From Tetracladium setigerum (lineage: Eukaryota; Ascomycota; Leotiomycetes; Helotiales), in the NCBI GenBank assembly GCA_031472005.1, contig PZJY01000001.1:2914001-2978000 (forward strand): a stretch of 64,000 bases of DNA, written 5' to 3'. The first letter of the stretch is position 1. Every line of letters starts with the position of its first letter. Of this stretch, positions 36,593-47,168 are shown in pieces. The position numbers were made by a program, and so were the translations under genes. The notes below the pieces were generated by a model that had not been told where the DNA came from, did no database searches, and saw only the letters and a list, made by a program, of their open reading frames with translations.

Positions 36593-37260
36593 TTAACGGA
36601 CGATACCCTCGAAGCGACCCTGTCGAGGGAGTTAGATTCGGAGGAGCGTGTAAAGGGAAACAGCGGGCACAAACCTTGAACCACTTAACAGTCTCATCAC
36701 GCTTGATCTTGTGGGCAGATCCAACATGGGTCTTGCATCGTCGGCGCTTGGCGACACGCTCACCAGGACGGGTCATGCAGCAGTAGAAATCCATTCCGTA
36801 GATACCAATTCCCGGGTCGTACTTGATACCGAGATCGATGTGTTCGCTGATACCGAAACCGAAGTTGCCAGTCTCAGAGAAGTTACGCTTTCGGAGCTCG
36901 TATTCCTTGACCTTCAAGCCACGCTCGAGAATCTCCTCCGCCTTTGGTCCTCGGACGGTGACATGGACGGAGATCTTTTCGTTACGACGGATACCGAAGG
37001 TTCGGACGGTGTATCGGGCCTTGCCTGGGAGATACTGTTAGCAAAAATTCTCTATTTGCGAGTTTATCAAGCAAGGCCACTGATGGACGCGAGACGGAAT
37101 TGAACGTACTGTAGACGGGGGTTTGACCGCTCAATTGTTCCAAAACCTTTGCGGCTCTGGTCAATCTATCACCAGACTCTCCAACGGAGATGTTGAGGAC
37201 GAGCTTCTGGATGCGCAACTCCTTCATGGGGTTGGCCCCCTTATCACCAGATTCTGCCAT
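36593..37260 (-). CDS. rpl11: 60S ribosomal protein L11 (uL5)
   Basis: A large-subunit ribosomal protein of the central protuberance that contacts 5S rRNA. The 175-residue product has KELRIQKLVLNISVGESGDR, then KARYTVRTFGIRRNEKISVH, GNFGFGISEHIDLGIKYDP and the C-terminus KWFKGRFEGIVR. Three exons (- strand): 37260-37110, 37024-36675 and 36619-36593. The 27-base last exon (GRFEGIVR plus stop) is separated by an intron and does not appear in the main open frame. All phases are consistent. It is divergent from the SmB gene, 413 bases away. Confidence 0.95.
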
Positions 37261-37673
37261 TGTGGAGGATGTTGGTGGTCGATGGGTAGGTGGATTGGTT
37301 GTTGTCGTAAAGTCGTGAAGTTCGGACGTTCAAGATCGCGAAATATAATTTTTGAAAATCGCTTGGTGGTGCGAAGCCTCGCCTTCGCTTACGCAACTCT
37401 AATTCGCCAGTTCCATATGCCAAGATTTCAACTGCGCTAACCTTTTCCGAGCTAGCTCCACGAGAGCTTGGCATCAAGCTTTCAGAGGAGGAATTGTTAC
37501 CTGCGCCAGCGAGCAATATCTCCATCCTCATCTCCACATACGATTCTGAAGCTTGCAAGAGCCGACGACTGGATTTGAACCGACCGAAGTTCTGACACTT
37601 CGATCCCCAAATCTCCAATCTTTGAAACCCCAAGAGAAGCCGCTCAGTCGCGCATCTTAACGTCCCACCCATC
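37261..37673. promoter_or_regulatory. shared divergent promoter region, rpl11 / smb1
   Basis: These 413 bases lie between the two divergent start codons of a ribosomal and a spliceosomal protein gene. No specific element is recognised; a GGTTCAAATCC at about 37569 (- strand) resembles a tRNA B box but no tRNA fold surrounds it. Confidence 0.45.
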
Positions 37674-38558
37674 ATGGCAAACAAGCAAGGAAAGATGGTG
37701 AGTTAGGTCCCAATTCCTGGAACGCTTTATGTTGACCATATAGGCTGACTTTGATTACCCATGTAGGCCGGCCTCGTACGTGCACCACGATCCCCTCCTC
37801 CGCAAATACCAATACTACTCCCTCCCTAGTTGGAATATGTTATGGCGCTGATTTGGATATACAGATCAACTACCGGATGAGAGTCACAATGAATGACGGT
37901 CGCCAAATGGTTGGACAAATGCTAGCGTTCGACAAGGTAGGGGTTCTTGCTGAGAAACCGTACAATCAACCACTAACGTGGATAGCACATGAATCTCGTG
38001 CTCGCAGATACCGAAGAGTTTCGACGTGTAAAGCGCAAGGCAACTAAGGCTGCTGCAGCACCAGGCGCATCCAGTAGCTCGGCACCCGTTGTAGAATCAG
38101 AGGAAAAGCGAACCTTGGGCCTGACTATTGTCCGTGGCGCACATATCATATCTCTTTCGGTCGAATCCCCCCCACCAGCAGACCCCTCAGCGAGGTTGGG
38201 AGCCAGTGCACCAGGCGGAGTTGCTTCGACACTTGCAGCTGGAGCAGGAATTGCGAGACCGGCTGGACGAGGAGCTCCAGTGGGATTGGCTGTATGTCAA
38301 TTCTTGCAGGATACTCTTTTGCATTTGCTAACTCTACGATAGGGACCTGCTGCTGGAATTGGCGGACCACCGTTCGGAGGTTTCCCAGGTGGCCACCACC
38401 ACCAGCATTTGGAGGAAGAGGAGGTGAGAAATGAACTAAATATATTCAAAGCACGTATACTAATGTGAATAGGACCCCCACCCGCTTTCGGTGGCTTTCC
38501 TCCCCCAGGATTTCCTGGGCAAGGCGCACCACCAGGATTTGCACCAGGAAGAAGGTAA
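37674..38558 (+). CDS. smb1: small nuclear ribonucleoprotein SmB, with 9-base exon and one frame break
   Basis: A core Sm-ring protein of the spliceosomal U1, U2, U4 and U5 snRNPs. Sm1 reads INYRMRVTMNDGRQMVGQ and continues LAFDKHMNLVLADTEEFR; Sm2 reads LGLTIVRGAHIISLSVE. The tail is Gly/Pro-rich (PPPAFGGFPPPGFPGQ), as in SmB. Six exons: 37674-37697, 37767-37775, 37865-37936, 37986-38291, 38343-38423 and 38473-38558. The second exon is only 9 bases (GCCGGCCTC, Ala-Gly-Leu). In exon 5 the frame breaks at 38391-38394 (GGCC): one base is needed to read GGPPPPAFGGRGG rather than GGHHHQHLEEEE. With it there are 193 codons including the stop. Confidence 0.9.
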
Positions 38559-38956
38559 AAACTTGCATGATAAGATGGGTGAAATGATATCAAGAAATAG
38601 GGCATTTATTGGCCGACAAATTCAGACAGTGATGGCGTTGTTTGGGAGTTTGGCAATGCATATCAAAATCGCGGTTCTATAGAATAGCGAACGTGAATCA
38701 GACAAAGATTCAAGCCCCGCATAAGACATACCTATGCGATTGATTGATTATATCTGAGAATCAAATATGTGCATTTTTCAGCTCCCATCTTGTCTCCTCC
38801 ATACTCCATGAGAAAACAGCAAGAGTGGTGATAAACTCTTGAGTTTGTCCACGTGACCACCTTGGAAATTTAACGGCTCCAAGCATCTCAACCTTTCCGA
38901 CGAAATCCCTCCAAACCAACACCTCCAAAGTTGAAACCCATACCTCAACCTTCACA
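38559..38956. promoter_or_regulatory. intergenic and mpc1 promoter with CACGTG
   Basis: No gene. A CACGTGA at 38850-38856 lies about 100 bases before the mpc1 start codon; an E-box type site, with use inferred only. Confidence 0.35.
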
Positions 38957-39683
38957 ATGGCGGCCTTTATCTCCGGACTCAATGCGAAGATTCGCTCTCA
39001 CCCAGTGCTCAACTATGTATGCTCAACGCGTAAGTTTTGGCCGCATTCCGCAATCCAATTCAAATCCAATGGATGAAGCTGCTTTCCGTCATCGCAACTA
39101 CTCGAGATTCATTGCGGCGGAAAAATTGGCCCAAGTCACAACATACTAACCCCACATAGACTTCTGGGGCCCAGTTTCCAACTTCGGCATTCCAATTGCT
39201 GCTGTCATGGACACGCAAAAGAGTCCTGACTTGTAAGTTTGCAAAATCCCCGCCATCCGCACTTCCTTCCCAACAATCCAAAGCAAACCCAAAGCAAACC
39301 CCCAAACGAAAACCCTACATCCATACATTCCCTACCTACCTACCTACCTACCTACATAGTACAATGGTCTAACAGCTTCTCTTTTTTCCCTCCCCCGCAG
39401 AATCTCAGGCTCCATGACCGGCGCCCTCACAATCTACTCAGCAACATTCATGCGCTACGCCCTCGCGGTCCAGCCAAAGAACTACCTCCTCTTCGCCTGC
39501 CACTTCGTCAACGAAGGCGCACAGCTCACGCAGGGTTACAGGTGGATGCAGTATAACAAATGGGGCGGCAGGGAGCAGGAGGCGAAGCTTAATGCCGAGA
39601 AGGGGATTGTGAAGGCTGTTGGTGTGGTGGAGGAGAAGGCCGAGAAGGCGTTGGAGAAGGTTAAGGAGGTTGTTGGGAAATAG
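38957..39683 (+). CDS. mpc1: mitochondrial pyruvate carrier subunit Mpc1
   Basis: A subunit of the inner-membrane heterodimer that imports pyruvate into mitochondria. The core reads CSTHFWGPVSNFGIPIAAV, then KSPDLISGSMTGAL, ATFMRYALAVQPKNYLLFAC and HFVNEGAQLTQGYRW, matching Mpc1 closely. Three exons: 38957-39029, 39160-39232 and 39401-39683. Total 142 residues, longer than animal Mpc1 because of a charged C-terminal helix (EEKAEKALEKVKEVVGK). The second intron carries a CCTA tandem repeat. No frame damage. It needs an Mpc2/Mpc3-type partner, not present in this window. Confidence 0.94.
39331..39354. repeat. (CCTA)6 microsatellite in mpc1 intron 2
   Basis: Six perfect CCTA units read directly, about 45 bases before the intron acceptor. 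Confidence 0.9.
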
Positions 39684-41138
39684 TGGGCTTGAAATGCTTG
39701 CGTCTGGGGTGGATTTTGGGGACTGAATAGGGAATGTAAGGGAGTGGGAGGCCATTGCGGATGAGGTGAAAAGGAACTAGAAGAATTGTTATATTATTGA
39801 TATGATAGGAGGAAGAAATGATGTGGCTGTTGTGGTGAGTGCTCTTGCTGAAATTGAAGAAAGGCATGTATGGGTTTTAAACCAGCGATGGGACTTCAAT
39901 GGGAATTCAGCAAGATTAGAGCTTACATTGTACATCTCATGATTTGTTGCCTTCGTTGGCTTTTTGAATGAGCATTTTTCTATTCTCTGGTGAATTGTTG
40001 TGAAAATGGAGCAGTGAGTATTCAGTAATTTCAAGGCCTTTGATACAGTTGTATTGGTACTGTTTAGCAAGTACATCTGTACGAGTGCCGAACGCTCTCT
40101 GTTACCCAGTATAATTCGAAAAAAAAAGTAATTCACCGTTTAACAATATCTATCGCACCTTGGAACTAAACAAACCAACCATACGGGACCCTTGAAGGGA
40201 AACTTACCCAACATCTAACAATCAATCCATCTTCCTTCCAAGACATACAAAATCATACATCATCAACCAAATCCGAAAATATCCGTCCCTCCATTCCACC
40301 TTCCATCCATCCATCAACAGCTAACAAAGGGCACTACAAACACATCAATCAATGAATCTTCCGCCCACCAAACCCACCCACTTACGCATTCACTCCCTTT
40401 GTCAGAGTGTCCGGACACACACTCTCTCTCGCTTTCAAAAATAAATGCGAAGATTAATCCATCCGAACAAACCCGAAGACTTGTTTTGAAAACCCCTCTC
40501 TGTGACAAGATTAGTAGTGTGGGATGTTTATAGTTTCTCTTCTTCTTCTTCTTCTTCTTCTCCTTTTCTAAGCGCTTTGAGGGTCATGGTGGTGGTGGGC
40601 GATCACTCTATCACAATCTCAGCGGGATCAAGGGTGTAGATTGTAAGGTAGGTACAGTAGGTACCTAGGTACTGTAGGCGCTTGCGGCAAAACCGGAGGG
40701 AGGCATGTTGAAAGATAGATGGTGGAAAAGTCGGATACATACTAGATAGTTTCTTGCTGCCTTGTGTGGATTTTTGGCCCAAAGGTTCTCAAAGTGCGAT
40801 TCATGGTTGAAAGAGCCTCACATGGTTGAAGAACCCAAAAAAAGGAAACCAATATCTTTTTTTAAAATGTAATCTTATATGTTCATTTCGGTATTAACAG
40901 CTAGTAAAGTTTGTTGTGTGGTATCAAGTGAGCGACATATTTCATCCCGTTCCAAATTCCATATTTCCCCCCCATTCATGCTGCTGGCTTTGTAAAACAA
41001 TATCCACAAAAGATGCCTTGATAACTCCGTCCCCAAGTAACCCAAAAGACCCCAAGATTGAGACAGTAGAAGAGAAGAAGAAGTGAAGCTTAAAATCAAA
41101 ACAAAAAACAACATGATGATGACGCTTTATGAAAGACA
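39684..41138. other. intergenic between convergent genes, 1.45 kb
   Basis: No gene is supported. It contains a TTC tract at about 40537-40562 and a near-palindrome built from TACAGTA (40653) and TACTGTA (40670) around GGTACC. Confidence 0.4.
40537..40562. repeat. (TTC)n microsatellite
   Basis: About eight TTC units read directly in non-coding sequence. Confidence 0.85.
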
Positions 41139-42833
41139 TCATCTCGATGCTCGTGGACTTCCAGGTGGACTCTCAACCCTCGCATCGGTGGTGATGGCCT
41201 CGCCTACACTTCCGAATCTAGTGTGTTGCGGTGCGGGTTTCGTTGAGGCGTAAGCACCTGGGATTGGGACGGCGTCGTATTGCTGCTCTCCTGGTGCCGC
41301 TGAGACGTGATCAATCTTGCGCTCCTGTGGACGAGCTGGTGGTGCCTCGAATCCATTTTGAGGGGTCTTGGGGGTGGCGGAGTGGATCTTGATGGGAGGT
41401 GCTTGGAGTTGGAATGGTTTTGATGGAGCTGCTGCGGCTGGTTTGGCGTCGATGAATCGAGTGCCAGCGAAGCCTTCTTCGGCTGCTGAGTAGGAGTCGG
41501 TGTTGTAGGCTGATGGTGGGAAACGAGGTGACTTCATGTGTTGAGAGTAGGAGGGTGAGAGTGGTCCGAAGCCTGGGGTGTTTGGTGCGGATTGAGAGCG
41601 GAGTTGGGCGAGATACAGATCTGAGCGAGCGCGGTCACGGACGTCCATTGACTTGCGAAGACGTTGCTTGGAATAGTATCTGTAGAATACGATTCCGTAC
41701 AAGATGACTGTGATGCATTCGATAACGATCTCAATCAAACAGCAGACAAGAGACCATGACTGCAAGACAATTAGCACGTGCCGGTGAGGAGAAATCAATG
41801 TTCTGGAAACTTACCTGCATTCTGCAAACCAGCGAGTAGTCAATTTCCTCGGCAAAAAGATCACGTCTCTTGTTGTCGACGCAAGACCAACCCCAAATAT
41901 CCTTGTTGTTGCTGTTGTTTCGACTACCCTGAAGAGTTCCAGCGGCAACACCCCACATGATGATACTGAAGATGAAGAAGGCGACGGCGAAGAGCGTGTA
42001 GTAGACAGCGACTTTCTCTGCTCTCTTATGACCTCCTCTCCAGTAATTCCAGAAGACCATCAGACATAATACAAGGGAAACGCAGGCTACGGAGAGAACT
42101 AAGATTTGGGGCCATGGATTTGTCTTTTCGGCCCAGGGTGGGAGGTTGTTTCGTGGTGGGAGATGTTTGGTGGCGTTGAACACGGCGAATGTTGTACCAA
42201 CCAGCGCAAGAACAATTAGACTGCAACTGAAATTTACCCATCGCAGGACTCCTTTGGCCATCCGTACTCTGATTTTCATTTTCTATTGCTTGTTAGAATG
42301 CGAGGTTCGGCTGAGGAGGGGGGCTCGCTTACTAGGTCTTTCGCCTGTTCCTTTTCTGTGGACTCTTCATGCTTCTCTAGCATCTGCTCCTCTTTGAAGG
42401 TTGGGCTCAAAGGATTGTCGAATCTGCGGCCAGGTGTGCCAGGAACCTTCATCGCACTTTTTAGAGGCGAGCCTGGAGTCTGAGGAATCTCGACTTGTCG
42501 GGAGGGATCATTCTGTGAGATATAGCCGAAGCCAATATCTGAAGGTTGTGGTTGAGCCATGAAGGATTGTGTTTTGGCGTTTGGGGGATCTGCAAATGGC
42601 GAGCGATAGCTGTCGTTGTCCTCGACAGGTGAGTAGACTGTCGTTGCTTCCGCAAAACGAGGTGTGCGAGGTACTTTGTTGAGAGAAGCTGTGGATGTGG
42701 AAGAGTTGGATGGGCTGCGTTCCCTCGTCGTCGTTAACGGCTCCGGGCGTTTCTTCTCGCTGAAAGCTACAGGAGGAGTAGGTTAGGATCTGCTTGTCGC
42801 AAATGCTGTTAGATCATGCTACTCACTTGTCAT
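41139..42833 (-). CDS. fungal 4-TM membrane protein with long cytosolic tails (HAM-8-like?)
   Basis: A polytopic protein of 509 residues. The N-terminal about 145 residues are polar and Pro/Ser-rich. Then come four hydrophobic segments: SCSLIVLALVGTTFAVF, ILVLSVACVSLVLCLMVFW, FAVAFFIFSIIMWGVAAG and LVCCLIEIVIECITVILYG. The C-terminal about 190 residues are disordered and Pro-rich. The layout recalls MARVEL-like fungal plasma-membrane proteins, including the hyphal fusion protein HAM-8 of Neurospora, but that is a weak recollection. Exons (- strand): 42833-42827, 42766-42333, 42282-41815 and 41759-41139, total 510 codons including the stop. The first coding exon is only 7 bases (ATGACAA). Confidence 0.75.
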
Positions 42834-44330
42834 TTTGTGGTATGAAATGGAGAGACAGAGACAGAGAGAGATTGAAATAGTCTATCGTTTGGAATGAATG
42901 GCAAGTGACAAAAGATACTGCTGTTGAAAGTTTGAACCAAGTATTACAGATAGAGACCAGCTACCGAAAGGAAAGGGAGGAAGGTCTACAAGAAGGTGGG
43001 CAACAACGTGGTTTTGTGTAGGCGCTCAACGTCTAATTTGAGAGCAACGGATGTATGTGACCAAGTAAGTGTATACGGAACTACCCAGGATGCGCACGAT
43101 GCGGCGGCGGGAGGGCAAGACTTGATATGGGGCGATTCTGGACGGCGGGTAGAGAGAAGGGTAAACTTACACACCTTTGGGGTCTTGAGGGGGCGGCCGC
43201 GAAGCTGATAGGATGGTGGCGGAAGAGCTGCAGCGAACGAGAAATCGAGGTGGTTGAATATAAACGCCCAGAAGAAAATGGTGCACCAAAAGGGCCAGTG
43301 CCAGGCCCAGAGTCTGGGTTTAGACGTCGAGATTGGGCGCCAGATGATGCTGGCTAGAGAGATTGGACCCGGCTGGATTTTAGAGATGCCGGAACGTATG
43401 GAATAATGACTCTGAGGATACGAGTAGATAGATAGATGGGCAGATACTACTCGAGGTACTTTGACAAGTCCATGCGAGGAAAACGATCGCCGAGCGAGAG
43501 AAGAGGCGGGGGGAGAGAGAGAGAAAGAGGGAGAAAGAGAGCTAGAGATGCAGAGAGGGCTTGATGATAGATGATAGAACAATAAGAGATGGAGAAAGCA
43601 AGCGAACACGCAACCACCACACACATACAGGCCAGGCGTGCGCACTTTTTCGCTTTTGCTCGGAAGAATCAGAACAGACCAGACCTGGCCAAAGGAGAGC
43701 AAAGGTTGGTAGCATTCATTTTGCAGGTCATCTTCCCTCGACTTCCTCATCTTCATGAGTCCTTGGTTGGTCGTCGTTGGGAAGAGACAAAGATGCTGGC
43801 GCGAAGGAGACACCTGCCATTGGCCCGTCCCTGGCGGGCGTCCTGCAGCAGCAGCTGATGAGCTCGTGATTCGCTGGCGGGTGCAGCTGCAATGCTGTCG
43901 CCCCTGCCTCTAGCACACTCCAGCGAGCGAGTAAGACTTGGGCGATGCTGGCGCCGTGGTTTGGCGGTAACAACAAAGGCATCAAAGACTTTTTCGATAT
44001 CTTGGGGGGCCCCATGTTCCCATGCTGTACATGTGCGAAGAGGAAGAAGCTTTGCGAGCGAGAAAGAGGTGGTGAAAGAAACACGATGAGACAAGTTTAG
44101 ATCAAGGCTAAGGCTCAGTGCGGACTACCGTGGCCAAGCAGCCAAGAAAGCAATGCGAGCGGCAATTGTGCAGATCTCGAATGCTTTGGAGCTTGAATCA
44201 TTCCATCCGAACTTCCATAACAATCTGATTGTGATTCTATACTGTACTGCACTGTACAGTCAAGACAACCAACAGGTTGCTTGCATAACCCACTCACGAC
44301 TGCACAGATGGTGGTGTTGTGGTTGGAAGG

Positions 44331-44362
44331 AGTACAGTACAGTACAGTACAGTACAGTACAG
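44331..44362. repeat. (AGTAC)n tandem repeat
   Basis: Six perfect AGTAC pentamers plus AG, read directly. The unit creates overlapping TACAGTA words, the motif scattered elsewhere in the window's spacers. Confidence 0.9.
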
Positions 44363-44643
44363 CACAGCATGTAATGTACAGACGGAGTTCACCCATCTTG
44401 GATTCCATGACTCCATTATTGGTGATTGGAGCTGTTGCTGATCATCCGGGCCTGCCGCCAACGAATCTTCCGGCGCACAACGATTGGTCAATTAGAGGAG
44501 GATCTCGTCGTCTCTTCCCCTCCTTCACCAGACCACCCACTATTTATCCCATCCATCTCCATCTTCATTACTCCGTATTAGTATTCCAACTACCGATTCT
44601 TGGACTACTGTAAGTTCCCTCGGCTCTTCCACAAACTTGAAAG

Positions 44644-44647
<4 letters not shown>

Positions 44648-44674
<27 letters not shown>
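44648..44674. repeat. (AG)n microsatellite
   Basis: About 13 AG units read directly in non-coding sequence. Confidence 0.9.
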
Positions 44675-45199
44675 CGAAGAATAAGGTGGGTGGGAGGAAT
44701 TATTCCTCCTCCACCCTTCTCTATGCAACATGACTTGCAGTTTGAGGGCCTCCTAAGGCTTGACTAAGCGAGCCTTCAAATAATCAGGCATGACTGACTG
44801 TCTTGATTATTGGTATCATGCACCTTTGACATTAGCCACGGAATAAAGCAACCAACCTTTGTATCGAGTGCGAAAAGACAAAGGCCGAGGAGGAAGCTGC
44901 CATGGCACAATAATAGACATGATTATAATAATAGGCCACCAAATAATATTGTTGAGAATATTATACAAACATACCTACCTAGGTACTGTACCTAGTTGTT
45001 GCCCATGCGATACAGTATGCTGAAGCAGTGACAGATCTGAAGCAGTGGCTCTATCCACTCCAACTCCTTCTTGGATGCAAGGTGCGAGTTCAATGAGCAC
45101 CAGGCCATGACTGTGAACGTCTATCTGGGTATCTATCTGGTCTCTCCATTTTGTGAAATATCTAATCTGTGGCCGCTCTCCACCCAGGCATATTCCAGC

Positions 45200-47168
45200 C
45201 TAGTGGTGGAAGAGACGAATGCTTTGCTCCACGAAAGTAATTCCAAGCTTCTCTGCTGTAGCAAAGACCATAGAATCATTCTGGCTGCCACTTGGAGCTG
45301 CAATGTACTTGGCTCCAGAGCGTCCAGCTCGGTAAACATTGTCAATGAACGGGAACTAATCAATCCGTTAGCGAGATCTTGACGACCTAGAAGATGGGAT
45401 AAACTTACGAATGCATCACTGGATACGGCAACCTCGCTGAGCTTGCCAAGCCACTCCTCTCTCTCCTGCTCAGTGAAAGCCTCGGGCACCTCGTCAAAGA
45501 AAGCCTCATAACCCTCACGCTCTGGGCCGTTCTTTGGCAACTGACCGCTGACCAGGAGGTCGATGGCATTGCTCTTGTCTGGTCGCTTGGTACCCTTCTT
45601 CCACTTGATACCGAGGACGCGGGGATGGAATCGCAACCACCAGTTATCAGCCTTGTCACCGGCCAATCGGGTGCAGTGGATTCGGGACTGTTGTCCAGCG
45701 CCGAGGCCAATAATTTGTCCGTTGAGGGCATAACAGACCGAGTTACTTTGTGTGTACTTCAAAGCAATGGTAGCGACTGTCAAATCTCTCTGGGCGGAAT
45801 CAGAAAGGGGTCCGGACTCTTTTGGAGTAATGATGGAAGAGAACGACTTTGGTGAGATCTGAACATCGTTGCGACCCTGAGCCAAGGTGATGCCATAAAC
45901 AGTTCTCAACTCTTGCTTGCTTGGCTCGTATTCAGGGTCCATTTGAAGAACAAGGTACTTGCCGCCCTTCTTCTTCTTTAGAATCTCAAGGGCTTCGGGC
46001 TCGAAACCAGCGGCAATAACGCCATCTGAGACCTCTCGTGAGATGATCTTTGCTGTGGGAACGTCGACAATGTCGCTCAAAGCGATCATATCTCCAAAAC
46101 TGCTCATGCGATCGGCACCTCGAGCGCGGGCATAGGCTTGTGCGAGAGGCGAATTTTCAATGCCTTCAATGTCATCTACCATGTACACCTTTCGCTCGTC
46201 AGCGCTGAGAGGTACACCAATTGCAGCTCCAGCGGGTGAAACATGCTTGAAGCTTGCCGCTGCTGGATGTCCAAGAGCGGCCTTCAATTCTTTAACTAAG
46301 GGCCAGGCGTTCAATGCATCAAGCAAATTAATGTATCCGGGAGATCCGCCAAGAACTTTGAATGGTAGAGATCCCAATTTGACGTAAGCAGCGGCAGGCT
46401 TTTGGTGAGGGTTTGCACCGTAGCGAAGAGAAAGGTGCTGGTTGCCCTCCCCAGCATACTGCTTTCGGAAAAAGTCCGAGATGGAAGCATCGTAATCTGC
46501 GGTGTGCTCGAAAGCCTTCAAGGCGTAGAGGTTTCGGCTGCGCTCTGTGACCTCTCCTTTCTCGATCTCTTGCAGGAACTCCGAATAATCAGCAGGGTCG
46601 CTGAGGATGGTAACACGGCCGTGGTTCTTCGCAGCTGCTCGGATCAAGGTCACTCCTCCGACATCAATTTCCTCCACAGCCTCTGGAATTGTGACATTGA
46701 TTTTGGCAATGGTATCCTTGAATGGGTAGAGGTTGCAAATAACGTAATCGACCTTGTTGATGTTCTGCTCGGCTAGATCCTTCTCGTCAGATGCAAGATC
46801 GCGGGCCAGTATCCCAGCATGAACGGCAGGATGAAGAGTCTTGACTCGACCAGCCAACATTTCGGGTGCGTGTGTGATGGCAGAGACGTCCCTAGGCCAC
46901 AGTCAGATGCAATAGAGCAGGAAGGGTAGGGCATACAGAACGTACTCGACGGCGAAGCCAGACTCCCGAATCATCTTCGCAGTGCCTCCAGAAGCGAGAA
47001 GGCGGACATTGTGCTTAATCAAGCCCTTTGCGAGGTCAAGGAGTCCAGTCTTGTCATAGACGGAGATGATAGCTGGGTGGGATTAGTTCCACGGACAGAT
47101 AAAGATAGTTGAACAGCAGAGGCAATGTTCTTTCCAGTCAACATACCGGTCTTTTGGGTGGAAGTCAT
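45200..47168 (-). CDS. ade17: bifunctional AICAR transformylase / IMP cyclohydrolase, two-base frame break
   Basis: Catalyses the last two steps of de novo IMP synthesis. The N-terminal cyclohydrolase domain (about 1-195) starts MTSTQKTAIISVYDKTGLLD and has LAGRVKTLHPAVHAGILAR. The transformylase domain carries LRYGANPHQKPAA, SFKHVSPAGAAIG and SSDAFFPFIDNV. Exons (- strand): 47168-47147, 47072-46946, 46889-45409 and 45355-45200; the last exon corrects the C-terminus to ITFVEQSIRLFHH. In exon 3, reading DVSAITHAPEMLAGR requires two extra bases in the GT run at 46870-46874, after which the gene has 596 codons including the stop, as in the yeast enzymes (592). As given, a caller would start downstream at 46860. 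A (CT)n tract and CACGTG lie upstream. Confidence 0.92.

Larger units (their letters stand above)
42834..45199. other. long non-coding stretch with purine-rich and AGTAC repeats, 2.4 kb
   Basis: No gene is supported; a 275-codon - strand frame (42986-43813) has the composition of a reversed GA/CT-rich tract. It holds a GA-rich block at about 43506-43560, (AGTAC)n at 44331-44362, (AG)n at 44648-44674, and several TACTGTA/TACAGTA copies. It probably contains the promoter of the 4-TM gene and the 3' flank of the AICAR enzyme gene. Confidence 0.45.

Noticed and set aside
37560..37640. tRNA-like GGTTCAAATCC B box on the - strand upstream of smb1
   Set aside because: The T stem has mismatches, and no matching acceptor stem or anticodon arm can be formed.
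42986..43813. 275-codon - strand open frame
   Set aside because: It is Ser/Pro/Leu-rich from translating a GA/CT-rich tract, with no domains; probably fortuitous.
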